Of a DNA stretch of 61,698 nt, positions 27,125-39,223 are shown in pieces. Numbering within the stretch: the first letter of the stretch is position 1; each line of letters begins with the position of its first letter. Made by a program: the position numbers and the translations under genes. The DNA comes from Fimbriimonadia bacterium (lineage in GTDB: Bacteria; Armatimonadota; Fimbriimonadia; Fimbriimonadales; JABRVX01), in assembly GCA_039961735.1 (NCBI GenBank), contig JABRVX010000018.1:1-61698 (forward strand), written 5' to 3'. The notes beneath the pieces were generated by a model, which was given only the letters and a program-made list of their open reading frames with translations, did no database searches and was not told the DNA's origin.

Positions 27125-29349
27125 GTGATACTCATGGCTCTCCTACCCTTCTGGCTGATGTCTGCGTGCGCGTCGTCCGAAGCTCAGGTGCCTATCCTAG
27201 ACCAAGTGCTAGAAGCTCGTACCGACCTATGGGGCGAGGCCGCAATCCGACAGCCGGACGGTCCATCGTATCGCTTCTTTGCCGATCTCCTCCCCCCGCT
27301 CCGCTACGTGGATGCGGAGTTCGGTCGCTATCCGATCGTCGTAGGCTCTCTTCACGGGCAACAGAAGCAGCGTTTGGCGAGTGATGGCTCAGGGGTCAAT
27401 CTATGGGCCAACCGCCCTAACTGGCACGACGCAAACCTTCACCCCATGGAAGTCTGGGTCGGCGATCCGCCCGAGCGATTCGGCGCCGACCTGGACCGGT
27501 GGGTTGGACCGCATCTAGCGGACGGCTGGATGCCGATCTATCGCTGGCAGTATCGCGTGGGTGCAAGTAAGTACCACCTCGAAGCATTTGCGGCTCCCAG
27601 ACCGGTCGGAGGGGCCGAAGCTGCTTGTGTCCAAATACGTCTCGTCTCTGGGAGTTCGGGCAGGGCTACTCTCAACTTTCCCAGTCTGTCGCTGGCGGCG
27701 GCGAGCCAACAGCTGGCAGAGCCTTCGGGGGGCGTGCGAGTCGTACACGACGGGTCCTGGAAGTGGAACACCGCAGCCGCGCAGTTAACTGCGCAGCTGA
27801 ACAAGGGTGCGGCGGCCCGTTGTCTCTTCTTCGGAGCCGGAGAATCTCCTCATCTTGGCCCAGAAAGGAGCCCCGACTATCACCGTGATCTAGCAGACGC
27901 GCAGCGCTTCTGGGAGGCACAATTGAAGCGTTGTGTGCAGATAGAGACGCCGGACGCCGTGGTGAATCGTGCGTGGCGGACGTCTCTAGTCACACTACTA
28001 ACACTACTGCACGGCGATACGATGATGTACAGTGCACTAAACCAATATGCCTGTACGTTCGAGGCAGAATGTGGAGACGCAGTTTTTGCTCTGGGGTTGT
28101 ATGGAGTTCCTTCGGCAACGCGGTATGCCATTCCCATGCTGGAACGACCTTTGCAGCATGGTGTGGAAGACCACGACCGTGCCTACAAGATCCGTCTCAT
28201 GCACGGCCTCTACCGGCTAACGCGCGACGACGGATTTCTGCGAGAAACTCGTCAACACTGGCAGAGGTCTGCCGACGAGTTAGTCGCTCGAGTAGAGCCG
28301 GAGACGGGGCTGCTACCGAAGTCCGGATATTGTGGCGATATCGTGACTCCCGTTAACAGCCTCAACTCCAACTGCGCTGCGTGGAGGGCGCTGAGAGATC
28401 TGGGTGCTTGCCTGCAAGGCGGAGTAGACCAGCCCTTGGCCGAGAAGTATGCGACGGCAGCCGACAAGCTGAGGAGCGCGATTCTAGATGCCGTAGATAG
28501 AAGCGCGGACCGAACCAGTGATCCGCCGTTCATCCCGATGGCGCTGTTCGGATTCGAGAAACGCGCTGTTCCCATCACATCTACGGGTCTGAGTGCCTAT
28601 TGGAACCTCATCGCCCCTATACGCTCGAGTCTGGCGCTCTGCTGTCACGACCGGAGTATAACGAGTGGATCATCCGCCATGTGCGGGAACAAGGCGGCCT
28701 GTGTATGGGCCGGCTGCGATTCGATGCCAACGTCGCGTGGTTCGCGAATACGGATGCCCTCAACGATCTTTATGGCTTGCGGTACGTGCTGGAAGTTCTG
28801 CGTCGGGACGAGCCAAACCTCGCGGCGGTCTCCCTCTACGGAAAGCTCGCTCAAACGCTGACACGTGACACGTTCTACGGCGCCGAGGGCACGGGCTTGC
28901 GACCGCTCGATAACCACGGCCGACCGACGTACTTGCCGCCGAACTCCTCCTCCACTGGCTACTTCCTCACCATGCTGCGGTATATGTTGATACAGGATTG
29001 GGACTTGAACGACGACGGGGTACCTGAGACCCTCCGTCTGGGATTCGCGGTGCCGCGGCACTGGATGCGTGACGGGCAGGTGGTAAGTGTAAAGAATGCA
29101 CCCACGGCCTTCGGGCTTGTGTCGTATCGCATCGAGTCGCAGATATCTCAGGGCAAGCTCATAGCCGACATCTCCCCCGCACCCAGAAGGCCATATAGGC
29201 TGCTCTTGCGGTTTCGTCTCCCCGATGGGTATCGGGCGGTCCGTGCCACAGCGATCGGTCAGACGCTGGCGATCGACGACACGGGTGCAGTGGACTTAAC
29301 GGGGCTCCGAGCACCGCTCCGGGTCGTCTGCGAGGTTGCCGGCCACTAA
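27125..29349 (+). pseudogene. secreted (alpha/alpha)6 glycosidase-like protein, split by a frameshift
   Basis: The first frame (GTG 27125) has a signal-like N-terminus (ALLPFWLMSACASSEAQ) with a possible lipobox. An N-terminal beta-sandwich follows and then a six-hairpin-like region (WRTSLVTLLTLLHGDTMMY, FEAECGDAVFALGLYG, HDRAYKIRLMHGLYRLT). Near 28605-28625 similarity moves to another frame: ..AYWNLI in the first, PYTLESGALLSRPEYNEW in the second, which continues to a stop at 29347-29349 with WFANTDALNDLYGLRY and GYFLTMLRYML. The whole of about 740 residues looks like one glycoside-hydrolase-like protein broken by a single indel. The exact family is not recognised. Confidence 0.7.
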
Positions 29350-29354
29350 CCCTG

Positions 29355-29657
29355 TCAGCTGTACTGGAGCGCCGACCTGCCGACCTCCCTAGTACGAAAG
29401 GCGGGCTGACAGGTGTGCTCCAAGAGGTTCGTGACGCCGTAGATGTCGTATGCACCCGCAAAGGCTCCGCCGAGGATCTCGGCGTCGTCCAGGTCAGTTC
29501 CGACCACTTCGCCTTCACGCTCAGCGAACACCTTTGCCATGGGTGGGTCGGGAATGCACATCAACGTGCGCACCCGGAAACCGTCGGACGGGTCCTCCAA
29601 AGTGGCGCGGCACATTCCGCCACCCTGCGCCCCCGTCGCGCCAACCACTGCGACCAA
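29355..29657 (-). pseudogene. NmrA/HSCARG-like NAD(P)-binding protein, C-terminally truncated remnant
   Basis: About 100 residues remain from a protein that is normally near 300. The start carries the dinucleotide loop VAVVGATGAQGGG, then RATLEDPSDGFRVRTL and GTDLDDAEILGGAFAGAYDIYGVTN, a typical NmrA N-terminal half. After VTNLLEH the sequence runs to a stop with no further family features. The start would be TTG. It is most likely a deletion remnant between two unrelated genes. Confidence 0.65.
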
Positions 29658-29764
29658 TCTGTTGGCTGCTACTCGTTTCCCCCCTTCTGCCCGGCCAGGG
29701 GGTTAGCCTCTAGGGCAGCTCTGATGACTTCTACGGCACAACGACAGGGCGCTGGGTTAAGTCC

Positions 29765-31345
29765 TCAGCGGCGAACGGGTATCCCTGTAACAGGCGGGCC
29801 GTCTAGCTGACGCTCGAACGCACCCATGTCTGGCAAGGGAGATGAGCCACGACCGGTGTCGGGTGCCCAGACGATGTCTACGAAGCGCGGGCTGCCCAGG
29901 ATATCCCAGAACTGCCCGGCGAAGTGAGCGGTCCTGTCCGCCGCGTCGAGGCAGGGCGAGTTGGGGCCTAGCCGTAGGTCGGTCGGAAACGCGACGAACT
30001 GCGGGTCTAGATCGAAGCAGTGTGGGAACTTGGCCGGATCGATGGGGTCCTCGCCGGGTCGTGGGACCCAGAGGTTCTGGATGCAGCAGTAACTCGCTTT
30101 CTTTACCTGAGCTTGACAATGTACGCCGTCCTGGTCACGGTTCCCCCACAAAATACAGCCCGAGACGAGTGCGGACACCGTCCCGTAGCCGTTGAACCAG
30201 ATGCCGCCAGTCTCGTGAGCCTCGTTGTTGACGAGAGTGCAGCCCACGACCATAAGTGTGTAATTCTGAGACGAATAGGTGGCGATTGCGCCGCCAAAGC
30301 CCCCGATTGACTGGCCCTGGCTCGTTGGAAGTGCATAGGTTTGGTTGCCCGAGAACACGCAATTGTTTACCGTGAGGTCCTTCCAACTATAGATTGCGCC
30401 TCCCTGCATCGAAATGTTGTTCGTGAACCAGCATCTGGCGACGCTCAGAGGAGCCCCGAAGTTGTGGATGGCACCCCCATAGGTGCCGGAACCCTGTGCG
30501 TACTGCCCACCGAACGGAAATGCTTTGCAGCGGTCGAAGCTGCACTGAACCACGGTAGCCGGAAGGACGGTCCAGAACTCGATGGCCCCGCCATTTCCAC
30601 TCGATGCATCACCATCCGCTTCCAAGTCGTAGAACGCGCAGCCCGCTACTGTGACCTCGCTTGCGCCGTAAGCCCCAATTCCAACGCCACTAGAGAGCCG
30701 CCCATAACTCTCCTCGAACCTACAGCCCTCGAACTGCACTTGGCTGTCGAGGATGTAAGCACAGGTCCCACGCCCTTGGTACGAGGCATTGCGCCGAAAA
30801 ACACAGTTCCGGATGTGAAGGTCGCTACGCTCGGCATAAATCCCTGCACCGCTGGACTGAATGGCATACCCTTGGGAGACGACGAGCCCATCCAGGGTTG
30901 CTCCACTGACGTCGGTTGCCGAGACGACATGCTGGCTGTTAGGGCTATTGACCGCCCAACCAGTGCGCCACCAGCCAGAACCGAACACATCGTCATAGCC
31001 AATATCACCGCACAGAATAGTAGGATTCGCCCTAGGGTCGCGAATATTGGTTGCCATGTCACCCCCGACGTAACCGCCCAGAAGCGTAACACCATCCCTC
31101 AGTTGGAAACTAGCTGTGGTGTCGCCGGGAGGTCCTGGACAATAGGTGCCTCTGGCAATTCGTATCTCATCACCCGGTTGCGCCACTAGGAGCGCGTCCT
31201 GGAGGCTCACGTATGCATCCTTCCAAGACACGCCGGTATTGGCGCCATGCGCTGCCCGATCGACGTGAATTACCTTGGCATCGCACACGGAACCGAGAAA
31301 AAGGCTGAACGAGAGAATTGCTAGCTTCGATAGTGCGGCAGGCAT
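29765..31345 (-). CDS. secreted right-handed beta-helix protein
   Basis: The 526-residue protein has a signal peptide (LSKLAILSFSLFLGSVCDA) and a body with many short beta-helix turns: GVTLLGGY, SGAGIYAERSDLHIRNCVF, GGAIEFWTVLPATVVQCSF, GGAIHNFGAPLSVARCWF, and GGAIYSWKDLTVNNCVFSGN. Such parallel beta-helices occur in polysaccharide lyases and in polymorphic-outer-membrane-like surface proteins. The early SWKDAYVSLQDALLVAQPGDEIRIA motif is typical of the latter kind. The tail (PDMGAFER) is also typical of these proteins. No catalytic triad was identified; a surface role is likely. Confidence 0.83.
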   Translation of the reverse strand: MPAALSKLAILSFSLFLGSVCDAKVIHVDRAAHGANTGVSWKDAYVSLQDALLVAQPGDEIRIARGTYCPGPPGDTTASFQLRDGVTLLGGYVGGDMATNIRDPRANPTILCGDIGYDDVFGSGWWRTGWAVNSPNSQHVVSATDVSGATLDGLVVSQGYAIQSSGAGIYAERSDLHIRNCVFRRNASYQGRGTCAYILDSQVQFEGCRFEESYGRLSSGVGIGAYGASEVTVAGCAFYDLEADGDASSGNGGAIEFWTVLPATVVQCSFDRCKAFPFGGQYAQGSGTYGGAIHNFGAPLSVARCWFTNNISMQGGAIYSWKDLTVNNCVFSGNQTYALPTSQGQSIGGFGGAIATYSSQNYTLMVVGCTLVNNEAHETGGIWFNGYGTVSALVSGCILWGNRDQDGVHCQAQVKKASYCCIQNLWVPRPGEDPIDPAKFPHCFDLDPQFVAFPTDLRLGPNSPCLDAADRTAHFAGQFWDILGSPRFVDIVWAPDTGRGSSPLPDMGAFERQLDGPPVTGIPVRR

Positions 31346-31766
31346 TTTGGAAGTTCAGTTCCCCAGGGGATAGGATATGATTAGCTATTATACACTAAGT
31401 AAAGCCTTCCGCATTCCGACGGAGTGGCAAGCCAATACCGGTGTGCGCTCACTCCCACCTCTCCAGAGCCTGGCCCTCCGTGGCTGCCGACTTCAATTGG
31501 TCCACGCGCTGAAAACAGCCACCCCCATCTCTTAGGCTTGCGCCGTACAGGGTAAGCCCACGGTCTTAGCGAGGTCTAGGTTGGCTGACAGGCTGAGTGC
31601 AAGACGATCGCGGAGCCGCCACGGGTAAGCATCCATGCCGAAGAGCTCCGGCTGCAAATTACTAGCGCGACTGCCGGTCCTCGCGGCCCCGAGCGTGGAG
31701 GTCACTGGAGACACCCCCGTGCTCTGTAGGGCTCGACGGGCATATCCTCCCGAGCCAATTCTGGAG
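31346..31766. other. intergenic region, AT-richer, no gene seen
   Basis: The first part (about 31375-31410) is locally AT-rich (ATTAGCTATTATACACTAAG) and may hold the promoter of the beta-helix gene. The remainder up to the tRNA contains only short frames without family features. Confidence 0.4.
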
Positions 31767-31842
31767 TGGTGGAGATGAGGAGATTCGAACTCCCGACCTC
31801 TGCAGTGCGATTGCAGCGCTCTCCCAGCTGAGCTACATCCCC
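31767..31842 (-). tRNA. tRNA-Ala (anticodon CGC)
   Basis: A 76-nt cloverleaf on the minus strand: acceptor GGGGATG pairs with CATCTCC with one G-U, the D arm is GCTCAGCTGGGAGAGC, and the anticodon stem CTGCA/TGCAG encloses loop ATCGCAC (CGC at 34-36). The T arm is GGGAG-TTCGAAT-CTCCT. CCA is encoded. It reads GCG codons. Confidence 0.93.
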
Positions 31843-32080
31843 ACGGAAGTCCAGTCCGAAGGGCTCTCCCCGAGCGCAAAGGCCTATTGGCGTGCGTCGG
31901 TGTCGGTCCCCCGGGACTGGCAGGCAGTATACCAGACGGGCCTTGCCGGCATCGCGTTTCGGCTCAGGGGTCGCATGGAATGCGGCGACGACGCACGATC
32001 CGTGGCTGCCGATGACATATGGCAACTCGGCGAAGGGAGCCTCGCGCTGGGAGCCTTCTCATAACAAGGGAGACGCGCAC

Positions 32081-32476
32081 ATGCCTGAGCGATCAATCGA
32101 GGTGCCGGGCGTGCCCAGGCTCCCAGTTACCGAGGATCTCTTCAGAGAGCAACCCGAATTGCTCCATGGCACACCGCCTCGAGAGCAGCACCCCGGTCCG
32201 GCGGAGCAAGAGGTCCGAGAGCAGCCGGAGTCCGTGGTCCTCATCGGGGTTCTCGTATTTGGCCCGGGCGGTCGCTTCGACATCGGCGATTTCTACCGGT
32301 GCCGCGACGATTTGCCACGCGACCGGTGGCAGGTAGCCGACGACGAGCGCTACCTAACACTGGATGGATCGGCTCTTGCGGTTCCGCACTATGATGAGCC
32401 CTCAGGTCCTGGCGACCGCAAGATCGCGTTCCACCTGTACTACTGGGACCCTACCAAGCCGCTGCAGTCGAGCTAG
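32081..32476 (+). CDS. hypothetical soluble protein
   Basis: ATG 32081 has AAGGGAG about 9 nt upstream. The 131-residue product has a Pro/Glu-rich N-terminal half (REQPELLHGTPPREQHPGP) and a C-terminal half with possible beta structure (VVLIGVLVFGPGGRFDIGDFYR and KIAFHLYYWDP). No signal peptide or membrane segment is seen and no family was recognised. Confidence 0.6.
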   Translation: MPERSIEVPGVPRLPVTEDLFREQPELLHGTPPREQHPGPAEQEVREQPESVVLIGVLVFGPGGRFDIGDFYRCRDDLPRDRWQVADDERYLTLDGSALAVPHYDEPSGPGDRKIAFHLYYWDPTKPLQSS

Positions 32477-32821
32477 GGCGAGCTTACCTGTCCTGAGCCG
32501 CAGCCCATGCCGGGGCACCTCGACGAGATGGTTCCGTACGTGCCGGTTGACTAGCATCCAACGGTGGGTCCTGCGACGCCGTGGGCAGCACTAGCGCGGT
32601 CAAGGAGCCAGGAGTGATCTGCGGCCCGTACCTCGGGCCGAGGCGACTTAGGCGGAGGGTCAGGCACGGTCTTGCTGAGGCATGAACCGTACCGCGTTCG
32701 CCATGCCCCGCTCCGTCATCGCCGAGCACAACCAGAACGGACTTCCTGGAGTGTGACCAACTCTCCACAAAAGCACTGACCACGCGGTATCAATAAGAGA
32801 CCCTATTGTGCACTCATGATA
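32477..32821. other. intergenic region, no gene seen
   Basis: This is about 345 bases between a plus gene and the YCII gene. A minus-strand frame of about 100 codons (32484-32783) has no ribosome site and no protein-like pattern. No structured RNA was recognised. Confidence 0.4.
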
Positions 32822-33118
32822 CTATTCGCGCCCGGCGAACAGGGCAACCCGGAACGGATAGCAATCGGCTGTAAAGACGCCTTGGTACACGGCGGGGTCC
32901 GCGTGGACGGTTTGGTCGGCGTGCTCGGCGTCCTCAGCCACGAATACGACGATACCGAACTCCCCGCCCTCGGTCCGTCCGGCTAGCAGCAGCCGGCCCT
33001 CCGCCCTTAGCTCCTGCAGGTAGGCGAAGTGCGAGGCGACTGCATTGGTTTCTTCCTGCGTCGCGTCCGCCACGAACGTCGGCCTGGGCGGTCGAACCAC
33101 GTAGATGAACTCGGCCAC
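32822..33118 (-). CDS. YCII-related domain protein
   Basis: The start is GTG 33118 with GGGGGA upstream; earlier in-frame starts add unsupported sequence. The 98-residue protein has the YCII ferredoxin-like fold: FIYVVRPPRPTF, HFAYLQELRAEGRLLLAGRT, FGIVVFVAEDAEHADQ, and DPAVYQGVFTADCYPFRVAL. The conserved His in the HFAYLQ helix and the Asp in the DP motif before the last strand are the usual active-site pair of YciI-like proteins, whose reaction is mostly unknown. Confidence 0.82.
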   Translation of the reverse strand: MAEFIYVVRPPRPTFVADATQEETNAVASHFAYLQELRAEGRLLLAGRTEGGEFGIVVFVAEDAEHADQTVHADPAVYQGVFTADCYPFRVALFAGRE

Positions 33119-33191
33119 TCTGCGTTCCCCCTTCGGGGCTCGCGCTGGAGGCAGAACCCCTCGGCCCAGCCTTCGCCACGCGCCTTCTTGA

Positions 33192-37103
<3,912 letters not shown>

Positions 37104-37108
37104 GCATC

Positions 37109-37185
37109 TGGTAGCGAAGGTCGGACTCGAACCGACGACCTACCGGGTATGAACCGGTTGCTCTAACCAACTGAGCTACTTCGCC
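37109..37185 (-). tRNA. tRNA with CAT anticodon, probably elongator tRNA-Met
   Basis: A 77-nt cloverleaf: acceptor GGCGAAG pairs with CTTCGCT (G1 opposite U72), the D arm is GCTCAGTTGGTTAGAGC, anticodon stem ACCGG/CCGGT encloses loop TTCATAC, the T arm is GTCGG-TTCGAGT-CCGAC, and CCA is encoded. The paired 1-72 position argues against initiator tRNA; tRNA-Ile(CAT, lysidine type) cannot be excluded. Confidence 0.92.
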
Positions 37186-37330
37186 ACCGCATATGATTCT
37201 GGCTCGGAATGCTTCGGATGTCAACATCGGGCCTGCTAAAGGGCGGGGCTACGGCCGGGTTTGTGGCTGGTACCGCGCTTCTGCAGTGGAGGTGGAGTTG
37301 GCGCGCGTACTTGCGTCGCCAAAAGAACAA

Positions 37331-37356
37331 CGGCCCCGGCGCTACCGCCGGGGCCG
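37331..37356 (-). terminator. rho-independent terminator for the dockerin-protein gene
   Basis: Perfect 11-bp GC arms (37331-37341 and 37346-37356) with a 4-nt loop are followed on the minus strand by TTGTTCTTTT. It lies 28 bases after the stop of the gene at 37385-39094. Confidence 0.85.
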
Positions 37357-37384
37357 CTTTAGGAGCATCTATCAGCGCGAAGGC

Positions 37385-39094
37385 CTACAGGTCGCCCACC
37401 TTGCCGAAGTTGATCAGGACGACGTTCAGATCGCCGATGGCGACCGTGCCGTCTCCGTCGAGGTCCACCTGAGGATCCGCTCCGCCAAAGCTGACCAGCA
37501 CGGCGTTCAAGTCCAACAGTCCAACCTCGTTGTCGGGGAAGGCGTCACCATTAGTGACCGTGAAGTCCTGGTAGTTCGCGCCCGAAGCCAGCACTACGTT
37601 GGTCGCCACCGACCGTAGGAAGTGCGGGAACTTCAGCGCTATGTCGAAGGTGCCCGTCGCGACACTCGGGATGGAGTACCCGCTGAAACCGGACAGAGTG
37701 ATTGGGTAGCTGTAAAGGACCGTCTGCGTCCCCGGCGAGCGAAGCTCCAGGTTTGCAGACTGCGTGGCAGGATCGCCCACGAACAGGTCCAGGAACACGG
37801 TTCCCTCCAGCGTCGCGGGTGGCGGCGCATCCAGCTTCACGCCCGTGATATGGCTGATCGTCGTCTTCGTCGCGGTCGGATCGCTCGACGAACCCCAGTG
37901 CTGTACGTAGCCACCGATTTTCGTCCCATCCAACAATCCCTGCTCGACGTTGTCAGGAACTTTCACCACGACCTGGTCACCCGCGTAGTACTCGAGCTTC
38001 CGCTTGCCATCGCTCGGATCGAAGAAGTAGCGCATGCCAATGGTGATGGTGTCTCCGGCGGTGTAGATGTTACCGAATGTGTGGAAAGGCAACATGTAAC
38101 CGAAGACTGCCACCTCACCGTCCGATGCCACCATGAACTGGCCGTCCCAACCGAAGTAGTTGAAGTACATGCCGGCTTCCTGACGATACACCGAGCCCTG
38201 CAAGCGTTCGATAGTGACGTCCATCGCGATGTTCCAGTACTCGTTGTTATCGAATGCCGAATCGGTGCCACCGGCGTCCGGCGAGAAGTACCACAGATGG
38301 CGGTTGATCCACACGTTCAAATCAGATTCCAGGAACTCGAGGTAGCTCGGATATTCATTGGTAATGCTCAGGATCGAGAGCGGGTTATCGTTGAAAACCC
38401 TCGGGATGATCCGAACCGAAGAGAAGTCGGTGTCGTCCATGCCAGCCACGATGTGGCTAAAGGTCGTGGTGACGTCTCGAGGATCGCCGAGCGAACCCTG
38501 ATGCTGGACGTATGCACCGAGCTTGGTGCCGTCGATGATTCCCTGCTCGAGGTTGTCCGGCGTGAGAATCACACGGTTGTTGCCCGCGTAGTACTCGAAC
38601 TTGTTCTTGCCTTCAACCGGATCATAGAAGTAGCGGATGCCGATGCGAATCGTCGTCCCAGCGGTGTAAGCCCCTGGTACCGACCAGAACGGTAGGATGT
38701 ATCCGAAGCAGGCGACCTCGCCATCCGAAGCCACCATCATCACGCCGTCCCACCCTGAGTAGTTGAAATAGATGCCGGCTTCCTGTCGTGGCGTGTTGGC
38801 AGGCGTCGGCTCGAGCTTCACGTCCATGGCTATGTGCCAGTAGTCGTTGTTGTTGAACGTCGACTCGGTTGCCCCACCATCTCCGGAGAAGTAGAAAATA
38901 TGGCGGTTGGCAAACTTGTCGAGCCCGGTCTCCGCGAACTGAACGCTGACCGGGTAATTGTTCGTGACCGTCAGCCCCGAACCGGGATTGTCGTTCCAAA
39001 CCCTTTCGATAATCTTGATTGACGAGAATTGGGCGTTGGCTAAGGTGGCGCTCAGTGCGGCGAGGGCCAAAGCGCCCAGAATGCGTGACTTCAT
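37385..39094 (-). CDS. secreted protein with two duplicated domains and dockerin-like tail
   Basis: The 569-residue protein has a Sec signal (ILGALALAALSATLANA). Two tandem copies of a domain of about 200 residues follow: copy 1 opens FSSIKIIERVWNDNPGSGL, copy 2 opens FSSVRIIPRVFNDNPLSIL. Both contain YWxIAMDV, RQEAGxYFNYxGWDG, MVASDGEVAxFGY and LEYYAG-like motifs. A carboxypeptidase-regulatory-like beta domain follows, then two EF-like dockerin repeats (GDAFPDNEVGLLDLNAVLV and DLDGDGTVAIGDLNVVLINFG). GAGAGGA precedes the ATG. It has its own promoter, operator-like element and terminator, so it is regulated separately from the operon upstream. No enzyme motif is seen; glycan binding is a guess. 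Confidence 0.85.
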   Translation of the reverse strand: MKSRILGALALAALSATLANAQFSSIKIIERVWNDNPGSGLTVTNNYPVSVQFAETGLDKFANRHIFYFSGDGGATESTFNNNDYWHIAMDVKLEPTPANTPRQEAGIYFNYSGWDGVMMVASDGEVACFGYILPFWSVPGAYTAGTTIRIGIRYFYDPVEGKNKFEYYAGNNRVILTPDNLEQGIIDGTKLGAYVQHQGSLGDPRDVTTTFSHIVAGMDDTDFSSVRIIPRVFNDNPLSILSITNEYPSYLEFLESDLNVWINRHLWYFSPDAGGTDSAFDNNEYWNIAMDVTIERLQGSVYRQEAGMYFNYFGWDGQFMVASDGEVAVFGYMLPFHTFGNIYTAGDTITIGMRYFFDPSDGKRKLEYYAGDQVVVKVPDNVEQGLLDGTKIGGYVQHWGSSSDPTATKTTISHITGVKLDAPPPATLEGTVFLDLFVGDPATQSANLELRSPGTQTVLYSYPITLSGFSGYSIPSVATGTFDIALKFPHFLRSVATNVVLASGANYQDFTVTNGDAFPDNEVGLLDLNAVLVSFGGADPQVDLDGDGTVAIGDLNVVLINFGKVGDL

Positions 39095-39120
39095 CGTCCT
39101 CTCGCTCCACGTCTAGATTG

Positions 39121-39141
39121 GGTTGCTGAATGCTTTCAGCA
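39121..39141 (-). promoter_or_regulatory. operator-like palindrome in the dockerin-protein promoter
   Basis: Arms TGCTGAA and TTCAGCA flank a 4-nt centre. It lies just downstream of a -10 box, where a repressor would block transcription. On the minus strand it matches 16 of 21 positions of the element next to lacI (48962-48982) and 16 of 21 at the GH94 start (51747-51767). Confidence 0.55.
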
Positions 39142-39151
39142 GCACTCTCTT

Positions 39152-39180
39152 ATGATAACACAGGTTCCGCTCTACGGCAA
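39152..39180 (-). promoter_or_regulatory. sigma-70-type promoter of the dockerin-protein gene
   Basis: The -35 is TTGCCG (39175-39180), the spacer is 17 nt, and the -10 is TATCAT (39152-39157), on the minus strand. The ATG is at 39094 with a good ribosome site. Confidence 0.65.
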
Positions 39181-39223
39181 GTGCCTGTTGGCAATATCGG
39201 CAAAGAATCCGCGCGAAAAGGGA

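Noticed and set aside
32484-32783. Minus-strand frame of about 100 codons in the gap after 32476
   Set aside because: No ribosome site, no domain pattern and no hydrophobic or helical periodicity.
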